The notes: generated from the sequence alone by a model not told the origin. Shown: positions 40,601 through 51,662, counted from the first letter of the stretch. The stretch: DNA of 64,000 nt from Tubiluchus corallicola (GCA_030141605.1 JAQGDQ010000096.1:248001-312000); one strand, 5' to 3'. Made by a program: numbers and translations.

Positions 40601-43397
40601 AACGTAGAAATTATGAGCATCTATTCAGACGAAGCAGAGCAAAATGAGGCTGAAGCTGGTGAAAACGTCAAATGTAAATTAAAAGGGGTGGAGGAAGAGG
40701 ATGTATCACAAGGTTTTGTGCTGTGTGACCTGAATAGCCCGTGTAACACTGGATCAGTGTTTGATGCACAGGTAAGAAAGAGCATGCATACGTGGTGGGT
40801 GCATTGGTGCACAGGTAAGGGAGACATGTGCACGTGGTGGTGCATTGGTGCACAGGTAAGAGAGACGTGCACACATGGTGGTGCATTGGTGCACAGGTAA
40901 GAGAGACGTGCACACGTGGTGGTGCATTGGTGCACAGGTAAGGGAGACGTACACACGTGGTGGTGCATTTGTGTACAGGTAAGAGAGACGTGCACATGTG
41001 GTGGTGCATTTGTGCACAGGTAAGGGAGACGTGCGCACGTGGTGGTGCATTGGTGCACAGGTAAGAGAGACATGCACACATGATGGTGCATTTGTGCACA
41101 GGTAAGAGAGACGTGCACACGTGGTGGTGCATTGGGTGCACAGGTAAGGGAGACGTACACATGTGGTGGTGCATTTGTGCACAGGTAAGAGAAACATGCA
41201 CGCATGATGGTGCATTGGTGCACAGGTAAGGGAGACGTGCGCACGTGGTGGTGCATTGGTGCACAGGTATGAGAGACATGTACACATGGTGGTGCATTGG
41301 TGCACAGGTAAGGGAGACGTACACACAGATGGTGGTGCATTGGTGCACAGGTAAGGGAGACGTGTGCACGTAGTGGTGCATTGGTGCACAGGTAAGAGAG
41401 ACATGTGCACGTGGTGGTGCATTGGTGCTCAGGTAAGAGAGACGTGCACACGTGGTGGTGCATTGGTGCACAGGTAAGGGAGACGTACACACAGATGGTG
41501 CACTGGTGTGTAAATAGGATGAATTAAAAATTTAGATTAGATTACATGTTATTGACTGAATGTTACAGGGTAAAACACATATAAAGGTAGTAACAATATT
41601 AATAAACACAAGCACTAAAAAACAGTTCAATAGCACAGACTGACTTAAACAGGAACAATTGCACATAAAATCACTTTACTACAAATGTCAGTAGTGCAAA
41701 GTTAAAATTCCTTAAAAATTTCGAAACATTTACGTATAAAGTGAAAACAATATTTTCAGATTAGAATAATTATAAACATATGCTTACGATGACATATCAA
41801 CATTGTTGAACTCATTTGACTGTCTGGTGTGTTCAGTTTTAACATAGAAGCACAGAATGTGTTCTTCTTCTTGAATCATTTGTCCATTGCATGGACATCT
41901 GACAAACATAAATAGAACTGCAAGCAGCAATGTTGCTGCGTCAGTCCTTCATCTGGAAGCAAAGGCTTGTTTTTTCAACATCTGGTTATTTGTTTATTTT
42001 TGTTGCATACTTAAAAAAAAATTTCACATAAGGTTTTTCCAAACACTTGTTATACTGTAGTATGGTCTGTATTATAGTATGTGCAGGTTAATGCAAAAGA
42101 TACAGACTGTCTGCAGTGGTCAATTCTTGACTGACTTTGGCAAGATAGATGTGACGAGTTTTGTTATACTTAATTTAACGGTTTTTTTGTTTTTAGCAAA
42201 ATTTAAGCAATCTGTTTTCTAGTCTTAAAGTTTAAGTTACCTAATCTAAGTAATTGATTAAATACTAGAATGACTAGGTATTTGTTCCATATTGTATGTT
42301 AACATGCTCAAGCTTTTGAAAGACGGGCTAATTGAAAGTGTGCCACCCACCCAGCCTGCATTTGTTTATAATTTGCTTCATCTTGATCAAAGATTTTTTT
42401 GTTTTTAGGTTGTGATATTAGAACATAAATCAATTATCTGTGCTGGTTACAGCTGCGTACTTCATGTGCATACGTGCGTGGAAGAAATTACAATTAAGGT
42501 ATGATAGTCACTGAGTACATCTATATTGTATATTCTAGTATGTAGCATCATCAAGCACGAATGTTTAGATGTACCTTGTTTTTATCTCTTTTCCTGAAAA
42601 AACTCATTTTATGTGCTCGAAAATTTTGTAAATTACAAAGATAAAGTAATTCTATTTAGATAGATACTTGCTACAATTTTAGTTATGAATGCTAAATTGA
42701 ATTTTGAAGTCAATTTTGGGATTACTAGTTATTTGTTTTTTCTAGGCTCTTATTTGTCTCATTGATAAAAAGACTGGCGAAAAGTCAAAAACACGACCAC
42801 GATTCATTAAGCAAGACCAGGTAGCTATTGTTCGGTTCCAAACTGCTGGGGTCATCTGCATTGAGACTTTCAAAAACTTTGCTCCAATGGGACGCTTTAC
42901 ACTACGTGATGAAGGTATAAAAATAAAAAAATTATTCAACAATTTATTAAAGTATAGAAAAACATATATTATCAAGAGCTTGTAAATAGTATACTGCAGT
43001 TTCAATACATTCATAATTGCTTAATACCGTAGAAACAAATACAAATGACCAAAATAGGCGCAAATAGCACAACATTAGTAGAAAATAATTGCAAAAAGAT
43101 AACTAGTAGGTATTAATAAGAATTAGTATGTATTTTTTAATAAATGTCTTACCCGGTCTAAAAGATAATACATTAATTGTATGACTAAACTTGCCCTCCA
43201 TGTTTGTAATGATCTACAATGTTTACCACAGCATTTTAATTTGTGTTGGCATCATGTGTGGGTGTTTGCCTTGAGCATTGAGCACTATTATTGGTAAAAT
43301 CTGTGTTGATCCAAGAAAAGTTATAATTGAGGAGCTTTAATGTTTTTCTACAGGTAGGACAATTGCAATCGGAAAGGTTTTAAGGATCGTTGAGTAA
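28624..43397 (+). CDS. GSPT1: Eukaryotic peptide chain release factor GTP-binding subunit eRF3
   Basis: eRF3 is the GTPase that works with eRF1 at stop codons and links termination to poly(A)-binding protein and NMD. Fifteen exons join in phase to 579 residues: 28624-28807, 31779-31889, 32181-32207, 32508-32678, 35586-35619, 36351-36428, 36796-36976, 37109-37263, 37931-38077, 38698-38791, 40008-40088, 40598-40771, 42409-42498, 42746-42914, 43354-43397. Residues 37-50 ([14 protein letters not shown]) are a PAM2 motif for the PABP MLLE domain. The variable acidic linker runs to about residue 150. The GTPase domain shows G1 GHVDAGKS (162-169), Thr220 in switch I (DKGKTVEVG), G3 DAPGH (239-243) and G4 NKMD (301-304). 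Beta-barrel domains II and III follow, ending GKVLRIVE and TAA. ATG 28624 was chosen because the [10 protein letters not shown] start leads into the family-like N-terminus; an upstream in-frame ATG at 28558 is possible. Introns 4 and 12 hold minisatellites. Confidence 0.97.
28808..31778 (+). other. eRF3 intron 1
   Basis: Three-kilobase intron with long T-rich stretches (29440-29760) and no nested gene. Around 30145-30238 a small imperfect foldback (ACAATTTTCCACACA with its inverted partner TGTGTGGGGAATTGT) may be a MITE remnant. Confidence 0.55.
31833..31889 (+). other. Alternative 3' part of eRF3 exon 2
   Basis: Two donors of good consensus lie in exon 2: TCTG|GTGAGT after 31832 and GACG|GTAAGT after 31889. 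Both leave phase 1, and the 57 bases between them add 19 acidic/polar residues ([13 protein letters not shown]...) to the variable linker without changing the frame. Confidence 0.45.
32884..33321. repeat. 31-bp minisatellite (about 14 copies) in eRF3 intron 4
   Basis: Near-identical tandem units containing GTAGTTGTGATGAATGAGCA followed by TGGTAGTGATG. Variants are single-base (GTGCTGAATG, GAACGAGC). Because 31 is not a multiple of 3 and no phase contains a minus-strand stop, all three minus-strand frames stay open and give overlapping [19 protein letters not shown]-type artefact frames. High uniformity indicates recent expansion or ongoing homogenisation. Confidence 0.95.
33559..33600. repeat. 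ATT-rich simple repeat
   Basis: Irregular ATT/TATTA run within eRF3 intron 4. The rest of this 2.9-kb intron (33322-35585) shows no gene. A slightly GC-richer patch at 34480-34700 is unexplained and may be an old DNA transposon. Confidence 0.6.
37277..37312. repeat. (TG)n/(TGCG)n microsatellite
   Basis: TG run grading into TGCG units, 13 bases after the donor of eRF3 exon 8. Confidence 0.85.
39284..39330. repeat. AAT/GAT triplet-rich repeat
   Basis: Short run of AAT and GATGAT triplets in eRF3 intron 10; the overlapping open frames are artefacts. Confidence 0.6.
40772..41508 (+). repeat. 41-bp minisatellite carrying repeated 5' splice-site motifs, eRF3 intron 12
   Basis: The array starts exactly at the exon 12 donor (exon ends GATGCACAG at 40771). 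Each unit of about 41 bp ends GTGCACAG and the next begins GTAAGRGAGACGTGCACACG, so the CACAG|GTAAG junction recurs near 40815, 40856, 40897, 40938, 40979, 41020, 41061, 41102, 41143, 41185, 41226, 41267 (GTATG), 41308, 41350, 41391, 41433 (CTCAG) and 41474. The repeat therefore includes the last six exonic bases plus intron. GTGGTGGTGCATTGGTG fills the unit centre. The large minus-strand open frames here are repeat artefacts. Confidence 0.95.
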
Positions 43398-43650
43398 CTT
43401 TTGCTGGGACAAGTGAAATGATGCCACTACCTTTGCTATTTGTACTGGTAAACATCTGCCCTTCTGCCACCGAGAAATAGTATTCTTCAATGCTAGCTGA
43501 TTAACTGTCTTGTATATATGGAACGGTCTGGGTGCTTTTTGCTTTTGATAATAAAAAGAGGCTCTTAAACCCCTTTTGGTCAAGATATTTTATTTTAATA
43601 TAAAAGTCAGAGAATTACATTGCACATACTGTAAATACTGTGTGAATAAA
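43398..43650 (+). terminator. eRF3 3' UTR with poly(A) signals
   Basis: AATAAA occurs at 43550-43555 and 43645-43650, about 150 and 250 bases after the TAA stop. Confidence 0.6.
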
Positions 43651-46643
43651 AGATAAAATACTGTGAATTCTGGTAGATAAAATAATTGCAGACTCTTCAG
43701 CATTAGGAATAAAAGATTAAAGAATATCGTCACTGATAGTAGTAATAAAAATACGTTGTACAATGTGTAACTGATAAGTGCAGTAATTGAGTGATTTCCC
43801 TGTAATAAAATAAACAGAACAAGCAGCACTGTAGAATTAAAGTTTAAAGTTATTTCGTTTTGGACACCAGCTAGAAATCAAGCCCTGGTGGTAGCCAGAA
43901 AATTTTAGCATGCAAGCCTAATATACCTTTACCAATTAGGTTTCTGGTTACCTTTAAATAAAATTAGGCATCTAAAATATTCTGTAATAATTGTGTTTGA
44001 CTTAAAATGAATTTGAATGAATTTGTTGATGATGTAGTCAGAAATGTTGCGATGAAGAGAGAAAATACAAACTGTAAGTACAAAATATTGTCGAAATGTA
44101 TTTATAACAAAGTGAGTGCTTCTCTGCAGTTTTCTTTCAATTCAATTATTCGCACACTTTCGAAATCAAATACAAGCTTATTACATTTTATTACTGCTGT
44201 CAGTAAGGCGTTGTTGTTTAGTTTTAACATAATATCAGACAATGAAATGTATACAAATAAAAAACTTTGCTCTAGCTTCAGATATCTTAGCTGGAAAATA
44301 AGATGACAGGAAAAATGAATTATAATCTGATTATTTTAACATTATTCTAAAATTTTACAATCTTTCTTTGTGCAAAACAAACAATATATTGGAGTGTGCA
44401 ATACTTGTACTTTTTAATTAAAGTTGTTGACTATAAAGTAGTAAATGAAAAAGATTTCAGTTAAGTATATTTTCTTTTTGCCTGTCTTAACACCTTGCGC
44501 AAACAGTAAATACATTTATGTACTGTCTCTATATTGGGGTATGCAAACAGAAATGTTTTTTATTTTGTATTAGTTTTTGTAAACTTTATTGTCACACTTT
44601 CAGGTTCTCTCAAGTGGCCGTTTTAGCTGCCTCTGTTTACACTTCCGTTGATATCTTTAATAACTTATGAATCATATAAACGGAAAAATAAGCTATGAAT
44701 GATATAAATGGAAAAGTAAGCAGCGGCAGTTAAATCGACCACTTGAGATTAGATCAAGTATGTAATGTGCTTAGATAATCCAAAAGCTGCACGAAAGTCA
44801 ATAAACCTGTGGGAATGAGTTTTTATTTCTGGGAAAGATTTTCGAAATTTATTTTTTGTAATTTAATACATGTTCAAGGCTATTATTGCATGAAGACTAT
44901 ACAAATAGACAACTTATATCTGAATTATATTTAACTTTTGACAATTTGTATGATTTTTTTACCTACTAAACATATTACTAAGCACATATGACATTAAGAA
45001 ATGAAATGACTAAAATACGAAACCTATTTTAGAGGGAAGCTCTAGTATGATCATTAAATTCTGATACTTTTTATGACAGTTACTTTTTTACCTAATTGCA
45101 AAGTAATGCCATTCGTGAATAATAATTTACTGAATAGTGTAATTTGAGTAGCATACTTCAGCAGCCGTGTAATATCCTCACTAGCATTTTATACCTTAAA
45201 TTTGTTTCAGTTAGAGTTTATTTTCCTAAGCTCACTCTTTTAGCTGGCTGCTGTTAAAAAATTTGACACACTATCTGATTTTTCAAACTGTGCATTGTAA
45301 ACATTTTTCATGTGGTCATCCGGCGAAAATAACGACACCTGGCCCAGGCATGATGGATGTTTAAGGCTACCAGAGTGGCGTGTATGTTATGTTGTAACTT
45401 CTAGTAATTGGATGTAAAGTTATATTATAATAAAGGTAATAAATAGCGGTGGGGTGTATAGGGAAGGTACCATTTTTTTTATTGTATTTATTTAATGTGT
45501 ATTATACAGCAAATTTTCTGTTCACATGCTGGTAGAGATTATTTTACAGTCATTCAGTTAAAAATTGGTATGACATTTGCAAAAGAATGTCTGTTTGGGT
45601 ACTGATGAAAAAATATTAAATTTTATCAGTTCTTAAGATATAATAGTTGTACTTATCTCTAACTAGCTAAGATGTCTTACAGTGAAAATTTGTCTATTAA
45701 TTCAAATATCTGATACTTGAACAGTGTAATGTATATGCACATCTAGTAAAACTGAAATTTTTTTGAATTCTCAAGTTCTAGTACAGTTGTATTGTATTTT
45801 ACAAAATTTGTACATTTTCGAGTAATGTTTCTTACTGAAATTTATTGTCAGCTTGTTGTTAGGCTATCAAAAAACATTCTTATATCAAGAATTGTCAGGT
45901 GTTACAGAACATTAATGTGATGAATATATTGCACATTTTATTCATCCTCTGGCATTGTACCATTACCACCAGTTCATGTAAAATGGAAGTTGGCTACCCA
46001 GGTTCTACCAACTAACAAAATTTTGCTTTCATTTCTTTTCATTTCCTTGCACTGAATCAGTGCATTTATTTTTGTATTGTTGCATTTATATCAAAGCTGT
46101 CATGTGAATACGCTTCTAAGTTTAGGCCTACAACTGAATAACATTTGTCAAAGATTGGATGCATGTTGAATTAAGCATCTGTTCTATGGACTATTATTGT
46201 ATGGTATTCCTGCTGATCTTTTTTGTGAATAAAAGTTTGACACTAATTTTTTGTATGTTAAACTGTGCGTAGAATATAATTATAAACAGCTGTATAATGG
46301 AGAAAAATGACATACAACAACTATGACTCGTATGCCCACGGCCATCCAATCTTAATATCACCAAGGTGGAAACTTGTTCCCTGCTTAGGTCAGTGAAATT
46401 TTTTACCAGTGGAAAAAACTGTAGCATCTCCCTTTTACAAACAAAATTCGGTATGTTAACAATTTTGTACATGATGCTTGGGAAAGTATTTGGATAGCTG
46501 AGCTGAAAAAATGTACTTATAGTAAACCAGGCCAGTCTGTAATTTTAATTAAAACATGTTTGCACTTTGCAGAAAGTTGTACTTTAGTGAAAGCTACAAT
46601 TGCAACTAGAGCATGTTAATTATGTTTACTTGTATGTACAAGT
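43651..46643. other. Gene-poor intergenic region downstream of eRF3
   Basis: AT-rich. The only structure seen is the foldback at 44612-44754. A 99-codon open frame at 44007-44306 has no recognisable features and is probably chance. Confidence 0.55.
44612..44754. mobile_element. Foldback element (about 140 bp)
   Basis: The left arm TCTCAAGTGGCCGTTTTAGC (44612-44660) matches the reverse complement of the right arm (44705-44754) over about 48 bp at high identity. Between and overlapping them is a direct repeat ATGAAT.ATATAAA.GGAAAA. A small hairpin MITE is the simplest reading. Confidence 0.65.
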
Positions 46644-46651
46644 AACTAGGT

Positions 46652-46771
46652 CTTTGGCACAGGAATAATGATAGATCGCTTAAACTGTTTAGGGAATTTA
46701 TAATTGTTTTTTTTAGCATTTGTAAATTCCCTAAACAGTTTAAGCAATCTATCATCATTCCTGTGCCAAAG
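46652..46771. repeat. Inverted repeat at the 5' end of a LINE fragment
   Basis: Arms 46652-46703 and about 46720-46771 are nearly perfect inverted copies of about 52 bp (CTTTGGCACAGGAATAATGA at one end, its complement at the other) around a short T-rich spacer. The right arm is the LINE reading frame (FPKQFKQSIIIPVPK), so the left arm is an inverted copy of element sequence, as expected from a 5' inversion on insertion. Confidence 0.8.
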
Positions 46772-47915
46772 AGAAACCCAGTTACTACACTTAATGACTA
46801 TAGACCTGTGGTTTAACATCAGTGTTAAGCAAAACACTAGAACGTTTGATCTTACATTTCCTGAAATCTGTTGTTTCACCACGCTTGGACCCATTTCAAT
46901 TTGTATATCGTGCTAATCGTTCCACAGATGATGCTATAACTCTTGTAGTTCATAATGTACTAACACACCTTGATAAACCTAATTGTTATGCCAGAATCCT
47001 TTTCGTTGATTTCACTTCAGCTTCCAATACTACTCTGCCACTAAAATTGTATTATAAAATGACGGAACTCAACATACCTGACTGGCTGTGTAATTTCATA
47101 CTTGAGTTCTTGACAGGGCGATCACAGATCGTCAAGATAATTAATGGAAACAATACCATTTTTCATCTTCTAGGGTTGTTAATACAGGAGCTTCTCAGGG
47201 GTGTGTCCTGCCTCCAATTCTACACACTTTTGTTTACATTATGACAGTGTATCTTCCCGAAATACTATGATGGTAAAATTCGCTGATGATACCACACTGG
47301 CTGGCCTTATTTGCAGTAACAACGAGACTAATTATTTTCAGGAAGTTCAAAATTTAACACGATGGTGCGAACTTTTGCTTATAAATAATACAGCTGTAGA
47401 AATTGTAGATTTCAAATTTCTGGGAATAAAAATTTCAGATGATCTTAAATGGGGAGTTTTTATCGTGCAGTAATTGAAAGCATCTTAACAACATCTCTCA
47501 CTGTTGGGTATGGCGTACCACGCAGGGGGATCGCAATGCTCTTGGTCAAGTTGTTAAATCCGCCTCAAAAATTATAGGAGTTGAACAGCAATCAATGGCA
47601 CATTTGTATGAAACTAGGGTTGCAAAGAGAGCGCAAGCTATCATGAAAGATGAATTCCATACAGGTAATAAATATTTTGAAATGCTCCCCTCTGGTTGTA
47701 GATTCCGCTCAATTAACACTAAATTCTTTCTGTCCCGTTGCAACTTGCACCATCAACAGTAAATTTCAGTAAAGCTCCAATATTAATTCTTTATGTCACT
47801 GTACAACTGATTGAATTATTTGTGTTAATCTCCTTGTTGTTTCTATAAGTTATTGCAGTACATAAACCACATAAATTTCATTGTATGTATTATGCTATAA
47901 TGACAATAAATTGCT
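46720..47915 (+). mobile_element. Decayed L2/CR1-type LINE reverse transcriptase fragment
   Basis: Broken plus-strand frames carry successive reverse-transcriptase blocks: QSIIIPVPK..NPVTTLNDYRPV (46728-46808), LERLILHFLKSVVSPRLDPFQF (from 46837), the ARILFVDFTSA block (46990-47030), a degraded GVSQGCVLPP-like block near 47180-47220, the VKFADDTTLAGLI box (catalytic FADD, about 47274-47312), a KFLGI block near 47410, and a C-terminal LPSGCRFRSINTKFF motif (about 47688-47735) typical of L2-like elements. Stops and frameshifts (for example near 46815, 47180 and 47240) make it inactive. No endonuclease domain is present. Confidence 0.85.
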
Positions 47916-48424
47916 TACTACTTCATACACCTAGGTCACAATATGATACATATCATGATAGTAACCTCACGACATGCCTAAGTTAATGTGCGCAGGTTTT
48001 TTAAAAAAACTAAATGAAGCCATTGATAATAATGCTAACCTAAACTTGCAGCACTGAAGGTCTCTGAAACATATCAGATAGCTAAAATTTCGAACTTGCT
48101 ATAAACATAAATAAAATACCAAATATTTTGTGAGGTTACATGCAACGCAGACATGTCACCGTGTAGAGTATAGATAATGTATCAACATTCCTGTTATACA
48201 TGCCTAGCACTTTACCAGTTATCAATTGTACAGTTTGTGAACAGGCACAAAAATATTTCGCAAAAATATTAAATTTTAGGGCATAGGCACTTCATTAATT
48301 TTATTTCAACAAACATTATAATACATATATATAATAGAAACAGGTTTACGATCGTAGCCTTTTTGATAAAGTTCTAACAAAACGACAAATCCCAGGTCAC
48401 TCTCTTATTACAGAAGATAAGTGA
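47916..48424. other. Intergenic sequence at the ERLEC1 3' side
   Basis: AT-rich with no gene. On the minus strand an AATAAA (48300-48305 on the plus strand as TTTATT) lies about 120 bases past the ERLEC1 stop and is a plausible poly(A) signal. Confidence 0.5.
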
Positions 48425-49810
48425 CTATATATCGACTGGAAACAAGCCATTCTGATCAGCATGCTGCATAAGAGGACAGATTATTGACGTTTCAACGCTT
48501 AGAATATATTCGCATGGTTTTGGTTCTATTAAATACAGAGAAACTGCTTCAGTTTCAGCATTTTCTTTACACTTCAACTTCACTTCCACCATTCTCGGTT
48601 TACCAGTCAAATCACAGAAGTCGCCACCAAAAAAGAAATGCGATACTTGCTTTGGCTTAGCAGACGCACTGGGTCGTTTATGATTATTTTTGTTTAACCA
48701 ATTAACATGCAGTTTTTCATTCCACATTCCAAGCAAAATGTTGATTCTGTCTTTACCCTTTTCTTCGTGAAACTGATATACATGTTTGCCGTAACAAAAT
48801 TCGTATCTCCACCAGCTTCGCCCACCTGATAAACAATATTCACCTTTCAAGAAATTTCTTATAAGTTCTTTATCAGAAACCACTGATGTTGCTGCATTTC
48901 CTTTATCATGTACCAAATCCTCACTATCTTGACCTTTTTGTCTATTGTAAGCATCACTATATTTTAGAGGCTGCGGAGTTATATGCTCTAACGATTTCGG
49001 GGTACGAGGACTTCCTTCTTTTGCATAGCATTCAATATCACGAATTTTTATTTCTTTTGGTTTAAATAAAGGATGATCACATATAAATGAAGTACTAATC
49101 ACAACCTCATACTCACATGTCGATGCCTCTTTCAGATATGTGATTTCATTTCTGCTTCCATCGTTACACACATAGTAAACAACCGTCCTGCGTGGTAAAC
49201 CAGTCAAGTCACAATTTGTTCCGTTAGTCATATTATAATGAATGTACCTGAACTCTGCATTGCCAATTCGTTTTACGGGCAATATTGAAGGCTCTTTAAA
49301 AAGTTCAGAATAGTCACCATCATCCCTTCTGTCAAATCTACCAAGAAAAAACTCTTGAAACGAGGATTTTTTTGCAGTCTCCTTTTCTTCATGATACTGT
49401 CGCAAGTATCTACCATGACAAAGTTCATACATCCAGTACTGCTCAAGACGATACGAACAAGAATTCTGTTCAAAAAGGTCTTCCATCAACCCAGAAATAG
49501 TGGCCCCACTGTAAGTAAAACTTGTCTCGTCTTCTCCTTTTTTGTGCTGAACAGTATCAGGCATAACGCATGTGTATAACTCACTTTCCTGGGTGGAAAT
49601 TTCTACTATCCTTTCAGGCAGTACAGTCTGCAAGTAGTCTTTTTCATTTGGTAAATTTACACGCCATGAAATTTGATGCAGAATTTGATCATCGAATTCA
49701 GGAGCTATCGCGCATGAGCTGACAAAGATAAATACGAACAAGCAACATATTAGTTGGCTCTGTAGGCTAATTCCCTTAGTCCTAAAGTCTGATACTGTAC
49801 AGGTATACAT
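48425..49810 (-). CDS. ERLEC1: Endoplasmic reticulum lectin 1 (XTP3-B/ERLEC1), intronless
   Basis: ERLEC1 is an ER-lumenal lectin that recognises trimmed N-glycans on misfolded glycoproteins and passes them to the HRD1-SEL1L degradation complex. A single uninterrupted frame encodes 461 residues, close to the 483 of the human protein. A hydrophobic stretch near residues 18-36 (LICCLFVFIFVSSCAIA) fits a signal peptide. Two mannose-6-phosphate-receptor-homology domains follow. The first is about residues 105-245 (YWMYELCHGRYLRQYHEEKE ... CDLTGLPRR ... CEYEVVISTSFIC). The second is about 325-450 (GGRSWWRYEFCYGKHVYQF ... CDLTGKPRMVEVKLKC ... CEYILSVETSIIC). Cysteines pair as in the family, and the C-terminus DQNGLFPVDI resembles the vertebrate DENGL end. 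Vertebrate ERLEC1 is split by many introns, and every other gene here is intron-rich, so the intronless state is notable and may mean retroposition. Confidence 0.94.
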   Translation of the reverse strand: MYTCTVSDFRTKGISLQSQLICCLFVFIFVSSCAIAPEFDDQILHQISWRVNLPNEKDYLQTVLPERIVEISTQESELYTCVMPDTVQHKKGEDETSFTYSGATISGLMEDLFEQNSCSYRLEQYWMYELCHGRYLRQYHEEKETAKKSSFQEFFLGRFDRRDDGDYSELFKEPSILPVKRIGNAEFRYIHYNMTNGTNCDLTGLPRRTVVYYVCNDGSRNEITYLKEASTCEYEVVISTSFICDHPLFKPKEIKIRDIECYAKEGSPRTPKSLEHITPQPLKYSDAYNRQKGQDSEDLVHDKGNAATSVVSDKELIRNFLKGEYCLSGGRSWWRYEFCYGKHVYQFHEEKGKDRINILLGMWNEKLHVNWLNKNNHKRPSASAKPKQVSHFFFGGDFCDLTGKPRMVEVKLKCKENAETEAVSLYLIEPKPCEYILSVETSIICPLMQHADQNGLFPVDI

Positions 49811-51662
49811 TTTCTAAAATACAGTCTGCTTCACTTGAAAAAGGCGGCTTAAATCCACGTACATAGCGTCCCAACACTATAACAGACTATAATTTACAAG
49901 GCTAGCAGATACAATGATCATGATATTATTATTGATATTAGGTTTGAATTGAAAAGAAATTACAGAGAAATTGTTTCAGAAACTTAAACTTTCACAGTTC
50001 CACTCAGTAACTCTTGGACTTGTAGTTGTACGCCATACTTTCCTCAGCAAAGACCTTAGGACGCATCTAACTTTTTCACGATCGCTATTCATTTTATTTG
50101 ATTCCGGTCTGTTCTCCCAAATCTCTACTCTGCTGATAAAGAATTAGTTCATTTTATCTTATAAATTTTAAAAGCTGGGCTAGCATTATTTCGGTCACAG
50201 AGGCTTCTGCTTCTCCAGCACTACGTTACAATTTAACTCATTAAGATATTTTACTATTTTGGTAAAATTGTATGGAAATAGTAAAGAAAGCTACAATCTG
50301 TAATATAAAATATAAAGGTCTGTTAAGCCTATTTATAAATTTATTCTTTAACTAAAGGGCAAAAAATTATTAAAAATTTATATTGAAATTTGAAAACTTC
50401 TACTAAATAAGCTTCAGCCTTAGTTAACAAAAATGCAAAATGGCAACTGTTATTTTTAATGGCAAACCTTAAGCAACATTTGGCCTGCTCAGTAAATGAT
50501 GAGTGAGTTTATTTGCATTTCAAATACCATCCTGTTACTTGTATCATCAAGCCAGATGATATGAAAAGAGGATGCACATTGCTCTGAAGCTAGCCAAGGC
50601 TTTTCTACCAGTTCAGCAGCTTCTTTGGAGGATTATCAGTAAAATAAGATGTAAGTTCTGATTTGCAGTACGCTAAAGTGCATAAAAATAGATGTATGTA
50701 GAAATTCCAAATACAAGTATACTAGTACATGTAGAAACTGTTCACATACAGCTTTGTGGTAAACAGTAGCAACCAATACTACAGAGGAAAGAACGTCAAA
50801 AAACAAACTTCCCCAGTAATTATGCACTAAATAAACTCTGCTCTGTTTAACTTCATTTGCTAAGCAGACACTGTAGTCACTTCGCAACTATTGCACCATT
50901 GTAGCTTCACACTCAATACCACAAAATAAAAACTCAAGAAAAGGCAAGACAGTATTCATTTGCTTTATTTAGTGAGTAATTCATTGAAGAACTGGAGATT
51001 TACTTGACAAAAAATACTGCAAATTACCAGTATGCAAGTTATTAAAATTTTTCAAAACTATGTACATACAAATGTTGACCAAGTAAATGCATCCATCAAT
51101 TATAATCTATTCTACTCTAAAGTTTAATATTCCTAACAAATTCTAATCATTCCATTACGAGAAATAAAAATTAAGTTAAAAACTTGCTTGAAATGCACAG
51201 CACACACAGCAGCAAATTAAACACATTCATACAATGCAAGTTCTTAGCTATTTTAATAAAAATGAATTCATCGTCAATACTTTAACAATTTTACACACAG
51301 AAGAATGCCTATTTGTCAATTATGTACAACTCAAACTCACCTTTATTTCTTTAAGTGTAAAGATTGGCACTTATAACACAACTAAAGGTTTTAACTGTAA
51401 AACATTTTTAGAGCATGCTTCACTCCCTCGACAGATAATTCTTCCATTGTGGTGTGTATGAAACACAATTAATACACATAAACTTTGAAATATTTTTGTT
51501 TTCTTGCTGTTATTGCACACTGTAGTAATTGATGATTATTAGGTATGTTCGGAATATATACATACACAATTATATAAAATTTCAATTACGAAATAGTTTA
51601 GCCCAGTGTATGAACAATGTGAAAGCAAATATTTTAGCTGTACACACAGGTTAATGCATTTT
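49811..51662. other. Intergenic region upstream of ERLEC1 and downstream of the SUN gene
   Basis: No coding exon is supported. It should contain the ERLEC1 promoter (right after 49810) and the SUN gene 3' UTR, for which a minus-strand AATAAA at 51341-51346 is a candidate signal. Confidence 0.5.

Noticed and set aside
40621-41492. Minus-strand open frames of 222-289 codons rich in Cys, His and Pro
   Set aside because: They are the 41-bp minisatellite read in three frames; the unit has no stop on that strand. Sequence outside the array shows no continuation or family match, and the plus strand here is a proven eRF3 exon and intron.
44007-44306. 99-codon plus-strand open frame downstream of eRF3
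   Set aside because: No domain, start context or neighbouring exon; AT-rich composition like the flanking intergenic DNA.
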